Shown here in pieces: positions 32,245 through 42,027 of a DNA stretch of 64,000 nt. A program made the position numbers and the translations under genes. Source of the DNA: Limnephilus marmoratus (Eukaryota; Arthropoda; Insecta; Trichoptera; Limnephilidae); assembly GCA_917880885.1 (NCBI GenBank), contig OU862907.1, forward strand, positions 71,481,072-71,545,071, given 5' to 3'. Under the pieces are notes generated by a model. It did not search any database. It saw only the letters and a program-made list of their open reading frames with translations, and was not told the origin of the DNA. Within the stretch, counting starts at the first letter, position 1. Every line of letters begins with the position of its first letter.

Positions 32245-33153
32245 CTACTTTTGTGAACATGAATAGTTCCAGTCGGCACAAGCAAAAGGTTTTGTTCCAC
32301 TGTGAGTGAACATATGACTTTTAAAATCACTCTTTCGAGAACATGAATAGTTGCAGTCGGGACATGAAAAAGGTTTTGTTCCACTGTGACTGAACATATG
32401 ACTTTTTAGATCAGCCTTTTGAGAACATGAATAGTTGCAGTCGGGACATGAAAAAGGTTTTGTTCCACTGTGAGTGAACATATGACTTTTTAAATAACCC
32501 TTTTCAGAACATGAATAGTTGCAGTCGGGACATGAAAAAGGTTTTATCCCACTGTGACTGAACATATGACTTTTTAGATCAGCCTTTTGAGAACATGAAT
32601 AATTGCAGTCGGGACATGAAAAAGGTTTTGTTCCACTGTGACTGAACATATGAATTTTTAATTTATTATTTCGAGAACACGAACAGTTGTAGTCAGGACG
32701 TGAAAAAGGTTTTATCCCACTGTGACTGAACATATGACTTTTTAGATCAGACTTTTGAGAACATGAATATTTGCAGTCGGCACAAAAAAAAGGTTTTGTT
32801 CCACTGTGAGTGAACATATGACTTTTTAAATCACTCTTTCGAGAACATGAATAAATGCAGTCGGGACATGAAAAAGGTTTTGTTTCACTGTGAGTGAACA
32901 TATGACGATTTAAACCACTCTTTCGAGAACATGAATAGTTGCAGTCGGGACATGAAAAAGGTTTTGTTCCACTGTGACTGAACATATGACTTTTTAAATA
33001 ACCCTTTTCAGAACATGAATAGTTGCAGTCGGGACATGAAAAAGGTTTTGTTCCACTGTGAGTGAACATATGACTTTTTAAATCACTCTTTCGAGAACAT
33101 GAATAGTTGCAGCCGGGACATGAATAAGATTTTGTTCCACTGTGAGTGAACAT
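32245..33153 (-). pseudogene. Finger block 1, about 10 fingers
   Basis: The block is open for 302 codons. One unit is damaged (FSRPDYNCSCSRNNKLK: two zinc Cys lost) and the last reads CADWNYS, losing a zinc Cys. The RNNKLK finger is the unoccupied version of the retroposon target site. Confidence 0.7.
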
Positions 33154-33338
33154 ATGAATTTTTTAATGATCCTTTCGAGAACACGAATAGTTGCAGTCGG
33201 GACATGAAAATGGTTTTATCCTACTGTGACTGAAATATGTCTTTTTTCATTACCCTTTTCAGAACATGAATAGTTGCAGTCGGGACATGAAAAAGGTTTT
33301 GTTCCACTGTGACTGAACATATGAATTTTTAATTTATT

Positions 33339-33653
33339 TTTTTTATATTTATTTTATTTTATTTATTTATTTTTTTTTTTCCACCTAAAAACAACCAACT
33401 TTATTTTTGCGAGAGAAACATTGTAAGTGTTAAGTCCCTCGCTAGGTGGCGTCGAGACAAATTATGTCTTCATTTTATTGGGGAAATACACGGGTTCAAG
33501 TCCCGTTGGCGTCATGTATCTTTTCTCGGAAGATTTTTCAATGTGGATGAGTGTTTCAGGCTGATAATTATTGCTTATAATAATTGTTACCCTTTGTGCT
33601 ATGCATAAAAAATCTTGTCTTAAAAACGTTAGTTTTACAATTAAAAATAATAA
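33339..33653 (-). mobile_element. Retroposon copy R1 in a finger codon run
   Basis: The 315-bp insert is flanked by the 12-bp duplication TTTTAATTTATT (33327-33338 and 33654-33665) and has an A-rich tail on the minus strand. On the plus strand it contains a tRNA T-arm-like box GGGTTCAAGTCCCG (about 33493). The unoccupied site survives at about 32651-32665. Confidence 0.85.
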
Positions 33654-34151
33654 TTTTAATTTATTATTTCGAGAACACGAATAGTTGCAGTCGGGACATG
33701 AAAAAGGTTTTGTTCCACTGTGACTGAACATATGAATTTTTAATTGATCCTTTCGAGAACATGAATAGTTGCAGTCGGCACAAGAAAAAGGTTTTGTTCC
33801 ACTGTGAATGAACATATGAATTTTTAAATCACTCTTTCGAGAACATGAATAGTTGCAGTCGGGACATGAAAAAGGTTTGGTTCCACTGTGACTGAACATA
33901 TGACTTTTTAGATCAGCCTTTTGAGAACATGAATAGTTGCAGTCGGGACATGAAAAAGGTTTTGTTTCACTATGACTGAAAAAATGAATTTTTAATTGAT
34001 CCTTTCGAGAACACGAATAGTTGCAGTCGGGACATGAAAAAGGTTTTGTTCCACTGTGAGTGAACATATGAATTTTTAATTGATCCTTTCGAGAACACGA
34101 ATAGTTGCAGTCGGGACATGAAAATGGTTTTATCCTACTGTGACTGAACAT
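33462..34151 (-). pseudogene. Finger block 2 running into retroposon R1
   Basis: Six complete fingers and a seventh cut at RNNKLK; the frame then reads retroposon sequence to a stop. It is identical in translation to the block at 35387-36076. Confidence 0.75.
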
Positions 34152-34160
34152 ATGTCTTTT

Positions 34161-34571
34161 TTAATTACCCTTTTCAGAACATGAATAGTTGCAGTCGGCA
34201 CAAGAAAAAGGTTTTGTTCCACTGTGAGTGAATATATGTCTTTTAAAATCACTCTTTCGAAAACATGAATAGTTGCAGTCGGGACATGAATAAGGTTTTG
34301 TTCCACTGTGACTGAACATATGAATTTTTAATTGATCTTTTCGAGAACACGAATAGTTGCAGTCGGCACAAGAAAAAGGTTTTGTTCCACTGTGAGTGAA
34401 CATATGACTTTTTAAATCACTCTTTCGAGAACATGAATAAATGCAGTCGGGACATGAAAAAGGTTTTGTTTCACTGTGAGTGAACATATGACGATTTAAA
34501 CCACTCTTTCGAGAACATGAATAGTTGCAGCCGGGACATGAATAAGATTTTGTTCCACTGTGAGTGAACAT
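34161..34571 (-). pseudogene. Finger block 3
   Basis: About four to five fingers end at EKGN and TAA, the same nonsense change as at 38587. It differs from block 36758-37168 at one residue. Confidence 0.75.
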
Positions 34572-34633
34572 ATGAATTTTTTAATGATCCTTTCGAGAAC
34601 ACGAATAGTTGCAGTCGGGACATGAAAATGGTT

Positions 34634-34990
34634 TTATCCTACTGTGACTGAAATATGTCTTTTTTCATTACCCTTTTCAGAACATGAATAGTTGCAGTCG
34701 GCACAAGAAAAAGGTTTTGTTCCACTGTGAGTGAACATATGACTTTTTAGATCAGCCTTTTGAGAACATGAATAATTGCAGTCGGGACATGAAAAAGGTT
34801 TTGTTCCACTGTGACTGAACATATGATTTTTTTGATCAGCCTTTTGAGAACATGAATAGTTGCAGTCGGGACATGAAAAAGGTTTTGTTTCACTGTGACT
34901 GAAAAAATGAATTTTTAATTGATCCTTTCGAGAACACGAATAGTTGCAGTCGGGACATGAAAATGGTTTTATCGTACTGTGAGTGAACAT
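34634..34990 (-). pseudogene. Finger block 4
   Basis: Four fingers end in a frameshift (EKGNEKRHISVTVG). It is the same in translation as 37231-37587. Confidence 0.75.
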
Positions 34991-35023
34991 ATGACTTTTT
35001 AAATCACTCTTTCGAGAACATGA

Positions 35024-35242
35024 CTAAATGCAGTCGGAACATGTAAAAGGTTTTGTTTCACTGTGAGTGAACATATGACGTTTTAAACCACTCTTTCGAG
35101 AACATGAATAGTTGCAGTCGGGACATGAAAAAGGTTTTGTTCCACTGTGACTGAACATATGACTTTTTAAATAACCCTTTTCAGAACATGAATAGTTGCA
35201 GTCGGGACATGAAAAAGGTTTTGTTCCACTGTGACTGAACAT
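35024..35242 (-). pseudogene. Finger block 5
   Basis: Two to three fingers end at CSDCI and a TAG that replaces the usual Tyr codon. It is a copy of 37621-37839. Confidence 0.75.
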
Positions 35243-35260
35243 ATGAATTTTTAATTTATT

Positions 35261-35578
35261 TTTTTTATATTTATTTTATTTTATTTATTTATTTTTTTTT
35301 TTTTTCCACCTAAAAACAACCAACTTTATTTTTGCGAGAGAAACATTGTAAGTGTTAAGTCCCTCGCTAGGTGGCGTCGAGACAAATTATGTCTTCATTT
35401 TATTGGGGAAATACACGGGTTCAAGTCCCGTTGGCGTCATGTATCTTTTCTCGGAAGATTTTTCAATGTGGATGAGTGTTTCAGGCTGATAATTATTGCT
35501 TATAATAATTGTTACCCTTTGTGCTATGCATAAAAAATCTTGTCTTAAAAACGTTAGTTTTACAATTAAAAATAATAA
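35261..35578 (-). mobile_element. Retroposon copy R2
   Basis: The insert is 318 bp with the same target duplication (35249-35260 and 35579-35590) and the same position in the finger as R1 and R3. Confidence 0.85.
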
Positions 35579-36076
35579 TTTTAATTTATTATTTCGAGAA
35601 CACGAATAGTTGCAGTCGGGACATGAAAAAGGTTTTGTTCCACTGTGACTGAACATATGAATTTTTAATTGATCCTTTCGAGAACATGAATAGTTGCAGT
35701 CGGCACAAGAAAAAGGTTTTGTTCCACTGTGAATGAACATATGAATTTTTAAATCACTCTTTCGAGAACATGAATAGTTGCAGTCGGGACATGAAAAAGG
35801 TTTGGTTCCACTGTGACTGAACATATGACTTTTTAGATCAGCCTTTTGAGAACATGAATAGTTGCAGTCGGGACATGAAAAAGGTTTTGTTTCACTATGA
35901 CTGAAAAAATGAATTTTTAATTGATCCTTTCGAGAACACGAATAGTTGCAGTCGGGACATGAAAAAGGTTTTGTTCCACTGTGAGTGAACATATGAATTT
36001 TTAATTGATCCTTTCGAGAACACGAATAGTTGCAGTCGGGACATGAAAATGGTTTTATCCTACTGTGACTGAACAT
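35387..36076 (-). pseudogene. Finger block 6 running into retroposon R2
   Basis: It duplicates block 2 exactly in translation, 1925 bp away. Confidence 0.75.
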
Positions 36077-36085
36077 ATGTCTTTT

Positions 36086-36748
36086 TTAATTACCCTTTTC
36101 AGAACATGAATAGTTGCAGTCGGCACAAGAAAAAGGTTTTGTTCCACTGTGAGTGAATATATGTCTTTTAAAATCACTCTTTCGAAAACATGAATAGTTG
36201 CAGTCGGGACATGAATAAGGTTTTGTTCCACTGTGACTGAACATATGAATTTTTAATTGATCTTTTCGAGAACACGAATAGTTGCAGGCGGCACAAGAAA
36301 AAGGTTTTGTTCCACTGTGACTGAACATATGAATTTTTAATTGATCCTTTCGAGAACACGAATAGTTGCAGTCGGCACAAGAAAAAGGTTTTGTTCCACT
36401 GTGAGTGAACATATGACTCTTTAAATCACTCTTTTGAGAACATGAATAGTTGCAGTCGGGACATGAAAAAGGTTTGGTTCCACTGTGACTGAACATAAGA
36501 CTTTTTAGATCAGCCTTTTGAGAACATGAATAGTTGCAGTCGGGACATGAAAAAGGTTTTGTTTCACTATGACTGAAAAAATGAATTTTTAATTGATCCT
36601 TTCGAGAACACGAATAGTTGCAGTCGGGACATGAAAAAGGTTTTGTTCCACTGTGAGTGAACATATGAATTTTTAATTGATCCTTTCGAGAACACGAATA
36701 GTTGCAGTCGGGACATGAAAATGGTTTTATCCTACTGTGACTGAACAT
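36086..36748 (-). pseudogene. Finger block 7
   Basis: Seven complete fingers and a truncated eighth end at EKGN and TAA. This 672-bp (8 x 84) segment is absent from the leftmost unit. Confidence 0.75.
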
Positions 36749-36757
36749 ATGTCTTTT

Positions 36758-37168
36758 TTAATTACCCTTTTCAGAACATGAATAGTTGCAGTCGGCACAA
36801 GAAAAAGGTTTTGTTCCACTGTGAGTGAATATATGTCTTTTAAAATCACTCTTTCGAAAACATGAATAGTTGCAGTCGGGACATGAATAAGGTTTTGTTC
36901 CACTGTGACTGAACATATGAATTTTTAATTGATCTTTTCGAGAACACGAATAGTTGCAGTCGGCACAAGAAAAAGGTTTTGTTCCACTGTGAGTGAACAT
37001 ACGACTTTTTAAATCACTCTTTCGAGAACATGAATAAATGCAGTCGGGACATGAAAAAGGTTTTGTTTCACTGTGAGTGAACATATGACGATTTAAACCA
37101 CTCTTTCGAGAACATGAATAGTTGCAGCCGGGACATGAATAAGATTTTGTTCCACTGTGAGTGAACAT
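36758..37168 (-). pseudogene. Finger block 8
   Basis: It is a copy of 34161-34571, 2597 bp away, with one His of a finger changed to Arg (KSRMFTH). Confidence 0.75.
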
Positions 37169-37230
37169 ATGAATTTTTTAATGATCCTTTCGAGAACACA
37201 AATAGTTGCAGTCGGGACATGAAAATGGTT

Positions 37231-37587
37231 TTATCCTACTGTGACTGAAATATGTCTTTTTTCATTACCCTTTTCAGAACATGAATAGTTGCAGTCGGCA
37301 CAAGAAAAAGGTTTTGTTCCACTGTGAGTGAACATATGACTTTTTAGATCAGCCTTTTGAGAACATGAATAATTGCAGTCGGGACATGAAAAAGGTTTTG
37401 TTCCACTGTGACTGAACATATGATTTTTTTGATCAGCCTTTTGAGAACATGAATAGTTGCAGTCGGGACATGAAAAAGGTTTTGTTTCACTGTGACTGAA
37501 AAAATGAATTTTTAATTGATCCTTTCGAGAACACGAATAGTTGCAGTCGGGACATGAAAATGGTTTTATCGTACTGTGAGTGAACAT
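37231..37587 (-). pseudogene. Finger block 9
   Basis: It is a copy of 34634-34990 with the same frameshift. Confidence 0.75.
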
Positions 37588-37620
37588 ATGACTTTTTAAA
37601 TCACTCTTTCGAGAACATGA

Positions 37621-37839
37621 CTAAATGCAGTCGGAACATGTAAAAGGTTTTGTTTCACTGTGAGTGAACATATGACGTTTTAAACCACTCTTTCGAGAAC
37701 ATGAATAGTTGCAGTCGGGACATGAAAAAGGTTTTGTTCCACTGTGACTGAACATATGACTTTTTAAATAACCCTTTTCAGAACATGAATAGTTGCAGTC
37801 GGGACATGAAAAAGGTTTTGTTCCACTGTGACTGAACAT
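37621..37839 (-). pseudogene. Finger block 10
   Basis: It is a copy of 35024-35242 with the same Tyr-to-stop change. Confidence 0.75.
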
Positions 37840-37857
37840 ATGAATTTTTAATTTATT

Positions 37858-38163
37858 TATTTTATTTTATTTATTTATTTTTTTTTTTTTCCACCTAAAA
37901 ACAACCAACTTTATTTTTGCGAGAGAAACATTGTAAGTGTTAAGTCCCTCGCTAGGTGGCGTCGAGACAAATTATGTCTTCATTTTATTGGGGAAATACA
38001 CGGGTTCAAGTCCCGTTGGCGTCATGTATCTTTTCTCGGAAGATTTTTCAATGTGGATGAGTGTTTCAGGCTGATAATTATTGCTTATAATAATTGTTAC
38101 CCTTTGTGCTATGCATAAAAAATCTTGTCTTAAAAACGTTAGTTTTACAATTAAAAATAATAA
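37858..38163 (-). mobile_element. Retroposon copy R3
   Basis: The insert is 306 bp; its A/T tail is 12 bp shorter than in R2. Target duplications lie at 37846-37857 and 38164-38175. Confidence 0.85.
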
Positions 38164-38577
38164 TTTTAATTTATTATTTCGAGAACACGAATAGTTGCAG
38201 TCGGGACATGAAAAAGGTTTTGTTCCACTGTGACTGAACATATGAATTTTTAAATCACTCTTTCGAGAACATGAATAGTTGCAGTCGGGACATGAAAAAG
38301 GTTTGGTTCCACTGTGACTGAACATATGACTTTTTAGATCAGCCTTTTGAGAACATGAATAGTTGCAGTCGGGACATGAAAAAGGTTTTGTTTCACTATG
38401 ACTGAAAAAATGAATTTTTAATTGATCCTTTCGAGAACACGAATAGTTGCAGTCGGGACATGAAAAAGGTTTTGTTCCACTGTGAGTGAACATATGAATT
38501 TTTAATTGATCCTTTCGAGAACACGAATAGTTGCAGTCGGGACATGAAAATGGTTTTATCCTACTGTGACTGAACAT
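37972..38577 (-). pseudogene. Finger block 11 running into retroposon R3
   Basis: It is one finger (84 bp) shorter than blocks 2 and 6. It lies in frame with gene C, separated only by the TAA at 38587-38589, so readthrough would add four to five fingers. Confidence 0.75.
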
Positions 38578-38586
38578 ATGTCTTTT

Positions 38587-39683
38587 TTAATTACCCTTTT
38601 CAGAACATGAATAGTTGCAGTCGGCACAAGAAAAAGGTTTTGTTCCACTGTGAGTGAATATATGTCTTTTAAAATCACTCTTTCGAAAACATGAATAGTT
38701 GCAGTCGGGACATGAATAAGGTTTTGTTCCACTGTGACTGAACATATGAATTTTTAATTGATCTTTTCGAGAACACGAATAGTTGCAGGCGGCACAAGAA
38801 AAAGGTTTTGTTCCACTGTGACTGAACATATGAATTTTTAATTGATCCTTTCGAGAACACGAATAGTTGCAGTCGGCACAAGAAAAAGGTTTTGTTCCAC
38901 TGTGAGTGAACATATGACTCTTTAAATCACTCTTTTGAGAACATGAATAGTTGCAGTCGGGACATGAAAAAGGTTTTGTTTCACTGTGAGTGAACATATG
39001 AAGTTTCAAACCACTCTTTCGAGAATATGAATAGTTGCAGTCGGGACATGAATAAGGTTTTGTGCGACTGTGAGTCAACATATGACTTTTTAAATCACTC
39101 TTTCGAGAACATGAATAGTTGCAGTCGGGACATGAAAAAGGTTTTGTTCCACTGTGAGTGAACATATGACTTTTTAAATTACCCTTTTGAGAACATGAAT
39201 AGTTGCAGTCGGCACAAAAAAAAGGTTTTGTTCGACTGTGAGTCAACATATGACTTTTTAAATCACTCTTTCGAGAACATGAATAGTTGCAGTCGGGACA
39301 TGAAAAAGGTTTTGTTCCACTGTGAGTGAACATATGACTTTTTAAATTAATCTTTCGAGAACATGAATAGTTGCAGTCGGGACATGAAAAAGGTTTTGTT
39401 TCACTGTGAGTGAACATATGACGTTTCAAACCACACTTTAGAGAACATGAATAGTTGCAGTCGGCACAAGAAAAAGGTTTTGTTCCACTGTGAGTAAACA
39501 TATGACGATTTAAATTACCTTTTTGTGAACATGAATAGTTGCAGTCGGAACATGAAAAAGGTGTTTTTCCACTATGAGTCAACTTGTGACGGTTTAAATT
39601 ACACTTTTTAGAACACAAATAGTTGCAGTCGGCACAAGAAAAAGGTTTTTTTCCAGAAGGGGTGCGCAAGTTGGTCAATAACT
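38587..39683 (-). CDS. Gene C exon 3 (12 fingers)
   Basis: It opens after TTTTTCAG with ELLTNLRTPSGKKPFSC. One finger reads CAAC instead of CADC; all zinc ligands are kept. Confidence 0.87.
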
Positions 39684-40537
39684 CTGAAAAAGATTAAAGA
39701 CAAAGCTTCAAAAATTTAATTAAAATAGCTTTAGCAAAAAGAAATAATTAGGAGAAAACGATTTGGTAACTCTAACAAATTTAAAAACAATTTTACCTGA
39801 AACCTGCGTCAGTCGTTTAGAATGCTCTAAGCATTCTTTTTTAACATCCATGAGATCTATGTCAATATCCATACAGGGAATCCCCCCTCTGACTTCTACT
39901 GGAGGTCCTGGTTCTGCCTTGATGGTAACAGTCTCCAAACTTAAACTGCCTGAAGTAAAAAAAAAAACACAATACAAACATTAATACTCCGGACTCATAC
40001 AGGAACAACTATATGGATGCTTTTTAGGGAGAAAACATCATTTAATCTAGAACTTTTTCAAAACAATTTATATTATTGTCGACACAAATATGTTTACTTG
40101 CTTCAGTTTTGTATATGTAATGGAAAATAATACTTCATGTAACTTATATCATTTTCCATATAGGACAAAGTCTAAACGTGAGAGGAATCTTTTTGTGAGC
40201 ATCATAATTTAAAAAAAAATATTGAATACATATTAAAGTAAATATCAAAAGAACAAGTGAACGACAAAAGAGGACGGCGTGAGCAAACGAACAAATGTTC
40301 AATAAATCAAAGAAAGTATTTTAAAACGGACAAGAATTCTGAACATCTGAAATCAACATTCAACATTTTCTAACTTTTGCAATTAAACTTACTGATTGTC
40401 TCCGCAGACTGCGAAAATTCCTTCTTCACATCCGGGACGTAGATATCTATATCCGTATAGGGCATTCCATCTGTGCCTTCTTCCTGGGAGCCTGGTTCCA
40501 CCTTAATGGAAATACTCTCTGGGTTGGGAAGATCCAT
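38587..40537 (-). CDS. Gene C: 12-finger C2H2 zinc-finger protein
   Basis: Exons on the minus strand at 40537-40393, 39949-39797 and 39683-38587 join in phase 1 into 464 residues. The leader begins MDLPNPESISIKVEPG and its second module keeps IKAEPG, which gene B has lost. The last exon encodes 12 complete fingers and ends inside a thirteenth at EKGN because a TTA Leu codon reads TAA. Further finger units follow in the same frame, so the present stop probably shortened a longer protein. Exon lengths, intron phases and much of intron 1 match gene B, so the two are close paralogues in opposite orientation. It is expected to be a nuclear DNA-binding factor; the target is unknown. Confidence 0.85.
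39797..39949 (-). CDS. Gene C exon 2 (second acidic module)
   Basis: The exon is 153 nt, with an ACTTCAG acceptor and a GTAAAA donor; it encodes IKAEPGP and DVKKECLE. Confidence 0.85.
40393..40537 (-). CDS. Gene C exon 1 (acidic leader)
   Basis: It is 145 nt, the same as gene B. The usual KKECL reads KKEFS, losing the Cys. Confidence 0.85.
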
Positions 40538-40730
40538 GGCCTTCTGCGATAGCGTTCCTATTAAATGTTATAATTAAGATAACTGGTCCCAGCTAAAAAT
40601 GTATTAGACCTGCAACGGAACTTTCATTCAAAAATCCTATTTACGAGTGGTTATAAAAGTCCTCTAATTAATAATTTTCAGTTGGATCGAAATATCTCAC
40701 GCCATGGAGGTGATCTGTACAACCCTACAA
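40538..40730 (-). promoter_or_regulatory. Gene C 5' flank with UTR intron acceptor
   Basis: GTTCCGTTGCAG ends at 40610 on the minus strand, so a UTR exon would start at 40609, 72 bp before the ATG. Upstream, ACAGATCACCTCCA (about 40715) is shared with the gene A and B flanks. Confidence 0.45.
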
Positions 40731-41224
40731 TAAGTATCACATATGGTTTTTGACATCTTGCATCAAAGATATCCAACGGATATTAATATAGAAAGCAGAC
40801 ATGCACAAGTTTTATCAGTTAAACAAGTTAGTCATAAATTGATCGCATTAAAAAGTTGAGAATGCTAAAAGGAAAAATCTTATTGCCCCCCATTCATAGT
40901 CTACTTGTAAAAAGTACACAGTGTCCCGTTCACAGCCAGTTTATAACTAATGCTCAAAGTTTAATACTTAGAGTTAAACAGCTTCCATTATTAGAAACGA
41001 GGTGGTTGAAAATAGGATACAGAAAATGCTTTAAATGGCTTTGGTCGTTACGCGCGACCAGATATTCGCAATAAAAAATTAACATTAGTTATTGTATTGC
41101 AGGGATAAAAATAAATGAAGCTTGGTTATTTCTCTTTTTGACAATGAGTAAACGCAAGAACTAAAGGGGTGTTTTAATATTAATTAATGTCGGGATTTAA
41201 TGACATTAAATTACCACTCACGGA
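40731..41224. other. Intergenic DNA
   Basis: A 72-codon plus-strand frame at 40856 has no recognised relative and is not called. Confidence 0.4.
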
Positions 41225-41420
41225 TGATTTTGGATACAATAAGGTACTGCATTGAGACCATTACTTTTCATTATGTATGTAAACGATATTTTTAAACAAA
41301 ACCTCAGTGGAAACGTTATTTCTTACGCAGACGACACGATTATCATAGTTAAGGGTAGTACTGGAAAATTGTAAAGAAAAATGCAAATAATGACATCCAA
41401 ATCCAAAAAAATGGTTCGAA
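41225..41420 (+). pseudogene. LINE reverse transcriptase scrap
   Basis: The plus strand reads GTALRPLLFIMYVNDIF followed by ISYADDTIIIV, the RT block around the YADD active site. Nothing on either side continues the frame. Confidence 0.6.
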
Positions 41421-41756
41421 ACAAACTATATTACAATTAATGCAAAAAAAGGGTTAACATTCCTTTTTCAATTAAATAACTTCAGAACTTAACTAACATT
41501 GCATTAAAGCTGTTTGTCAGCGCTTTTCTGTTAGATTATAATCTAATATACTTTGTATGTTTATATTCTTCATCAATGTTTATTTCTGGAATTTTTAAAT
41601 TAATTACTACGTACTTTACGTAGTAATTTTTTAATTCATAATATCTTGTACACATTCTTGTATTTGAGGTTTTCTTTTTCTTCATGTTTGTTTTATAATA
41701 GTTTACTATTTTTGCTTTATACTGGCACTTCAATATGTGCTCTTTAATTTTTTGTT
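41421..41756. other. AT-rich intergenic DNA
   Basis: No feature is recognised; a small inverted pair around ACTACGTA...TACGTAGT is at about 41607-41625. Confidence 0.4.
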
Positions 41757-42027
41757 ATTTTTTTATTTTTTTTTTTTATTAGGTTTGTCAACAGTGATTT
41801 ACATCAAAGCTTTCACAGATACAATTACACTGAACATGGTTGATGCTATCACTAATTAAAGACAAACACAACATTGATAATAGAATACTTACATATACAT
41901 TACATTCATTCACACAAACACATACTATACATTACAAAATAATAATTAACAAGTTTTACAAGGAACAAGTTTTTAGAACAATGAGTTTATAGGTTCATAA
42001 GTTTATAGAACAACGTAATAGGGAGCT

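Larger units (their letters stand above)
32080..38586 (-). pseudogene. Broken zinc-finger array downstream of gene C
   Basis: About 6.5 kb of 84-bp finger units continue in the gene C orientation. They are split by nonsense changes, frameshifts and three copies of a 306-318-bp retroposon. Two units of about 2597 bp (34161-36757 and from 36758) are nearly identical, and a third, shorter one begins the array on the left. Each open block is listed below. Most blocks lack a leader and are unlikely to be translated separately. They matter as a reservoir of finger units for gene C. Confidence 0.85.

Noticed and set aside
33462..33520. tRNA gene from the GGGTTCAAGTCCCG box (also in R2 and R3)
   Set aside because: Only a T-arm-like box is present; no cloverleaf or A box at the right distance. 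It belongs to a retroposon.
36174..36380. Frame reading MCRLQLFVFSK and its copy at 38675-38881
   Set aside because: It is the finger sequence read in the wrong frame.
32245..39683. CRISPR-like appearance of regularly spaced near-identical repeats
   Set aside because: The 84-bp period is a zinc-finger codon unit, the repeats are coding, and the genome is eukaryotic.
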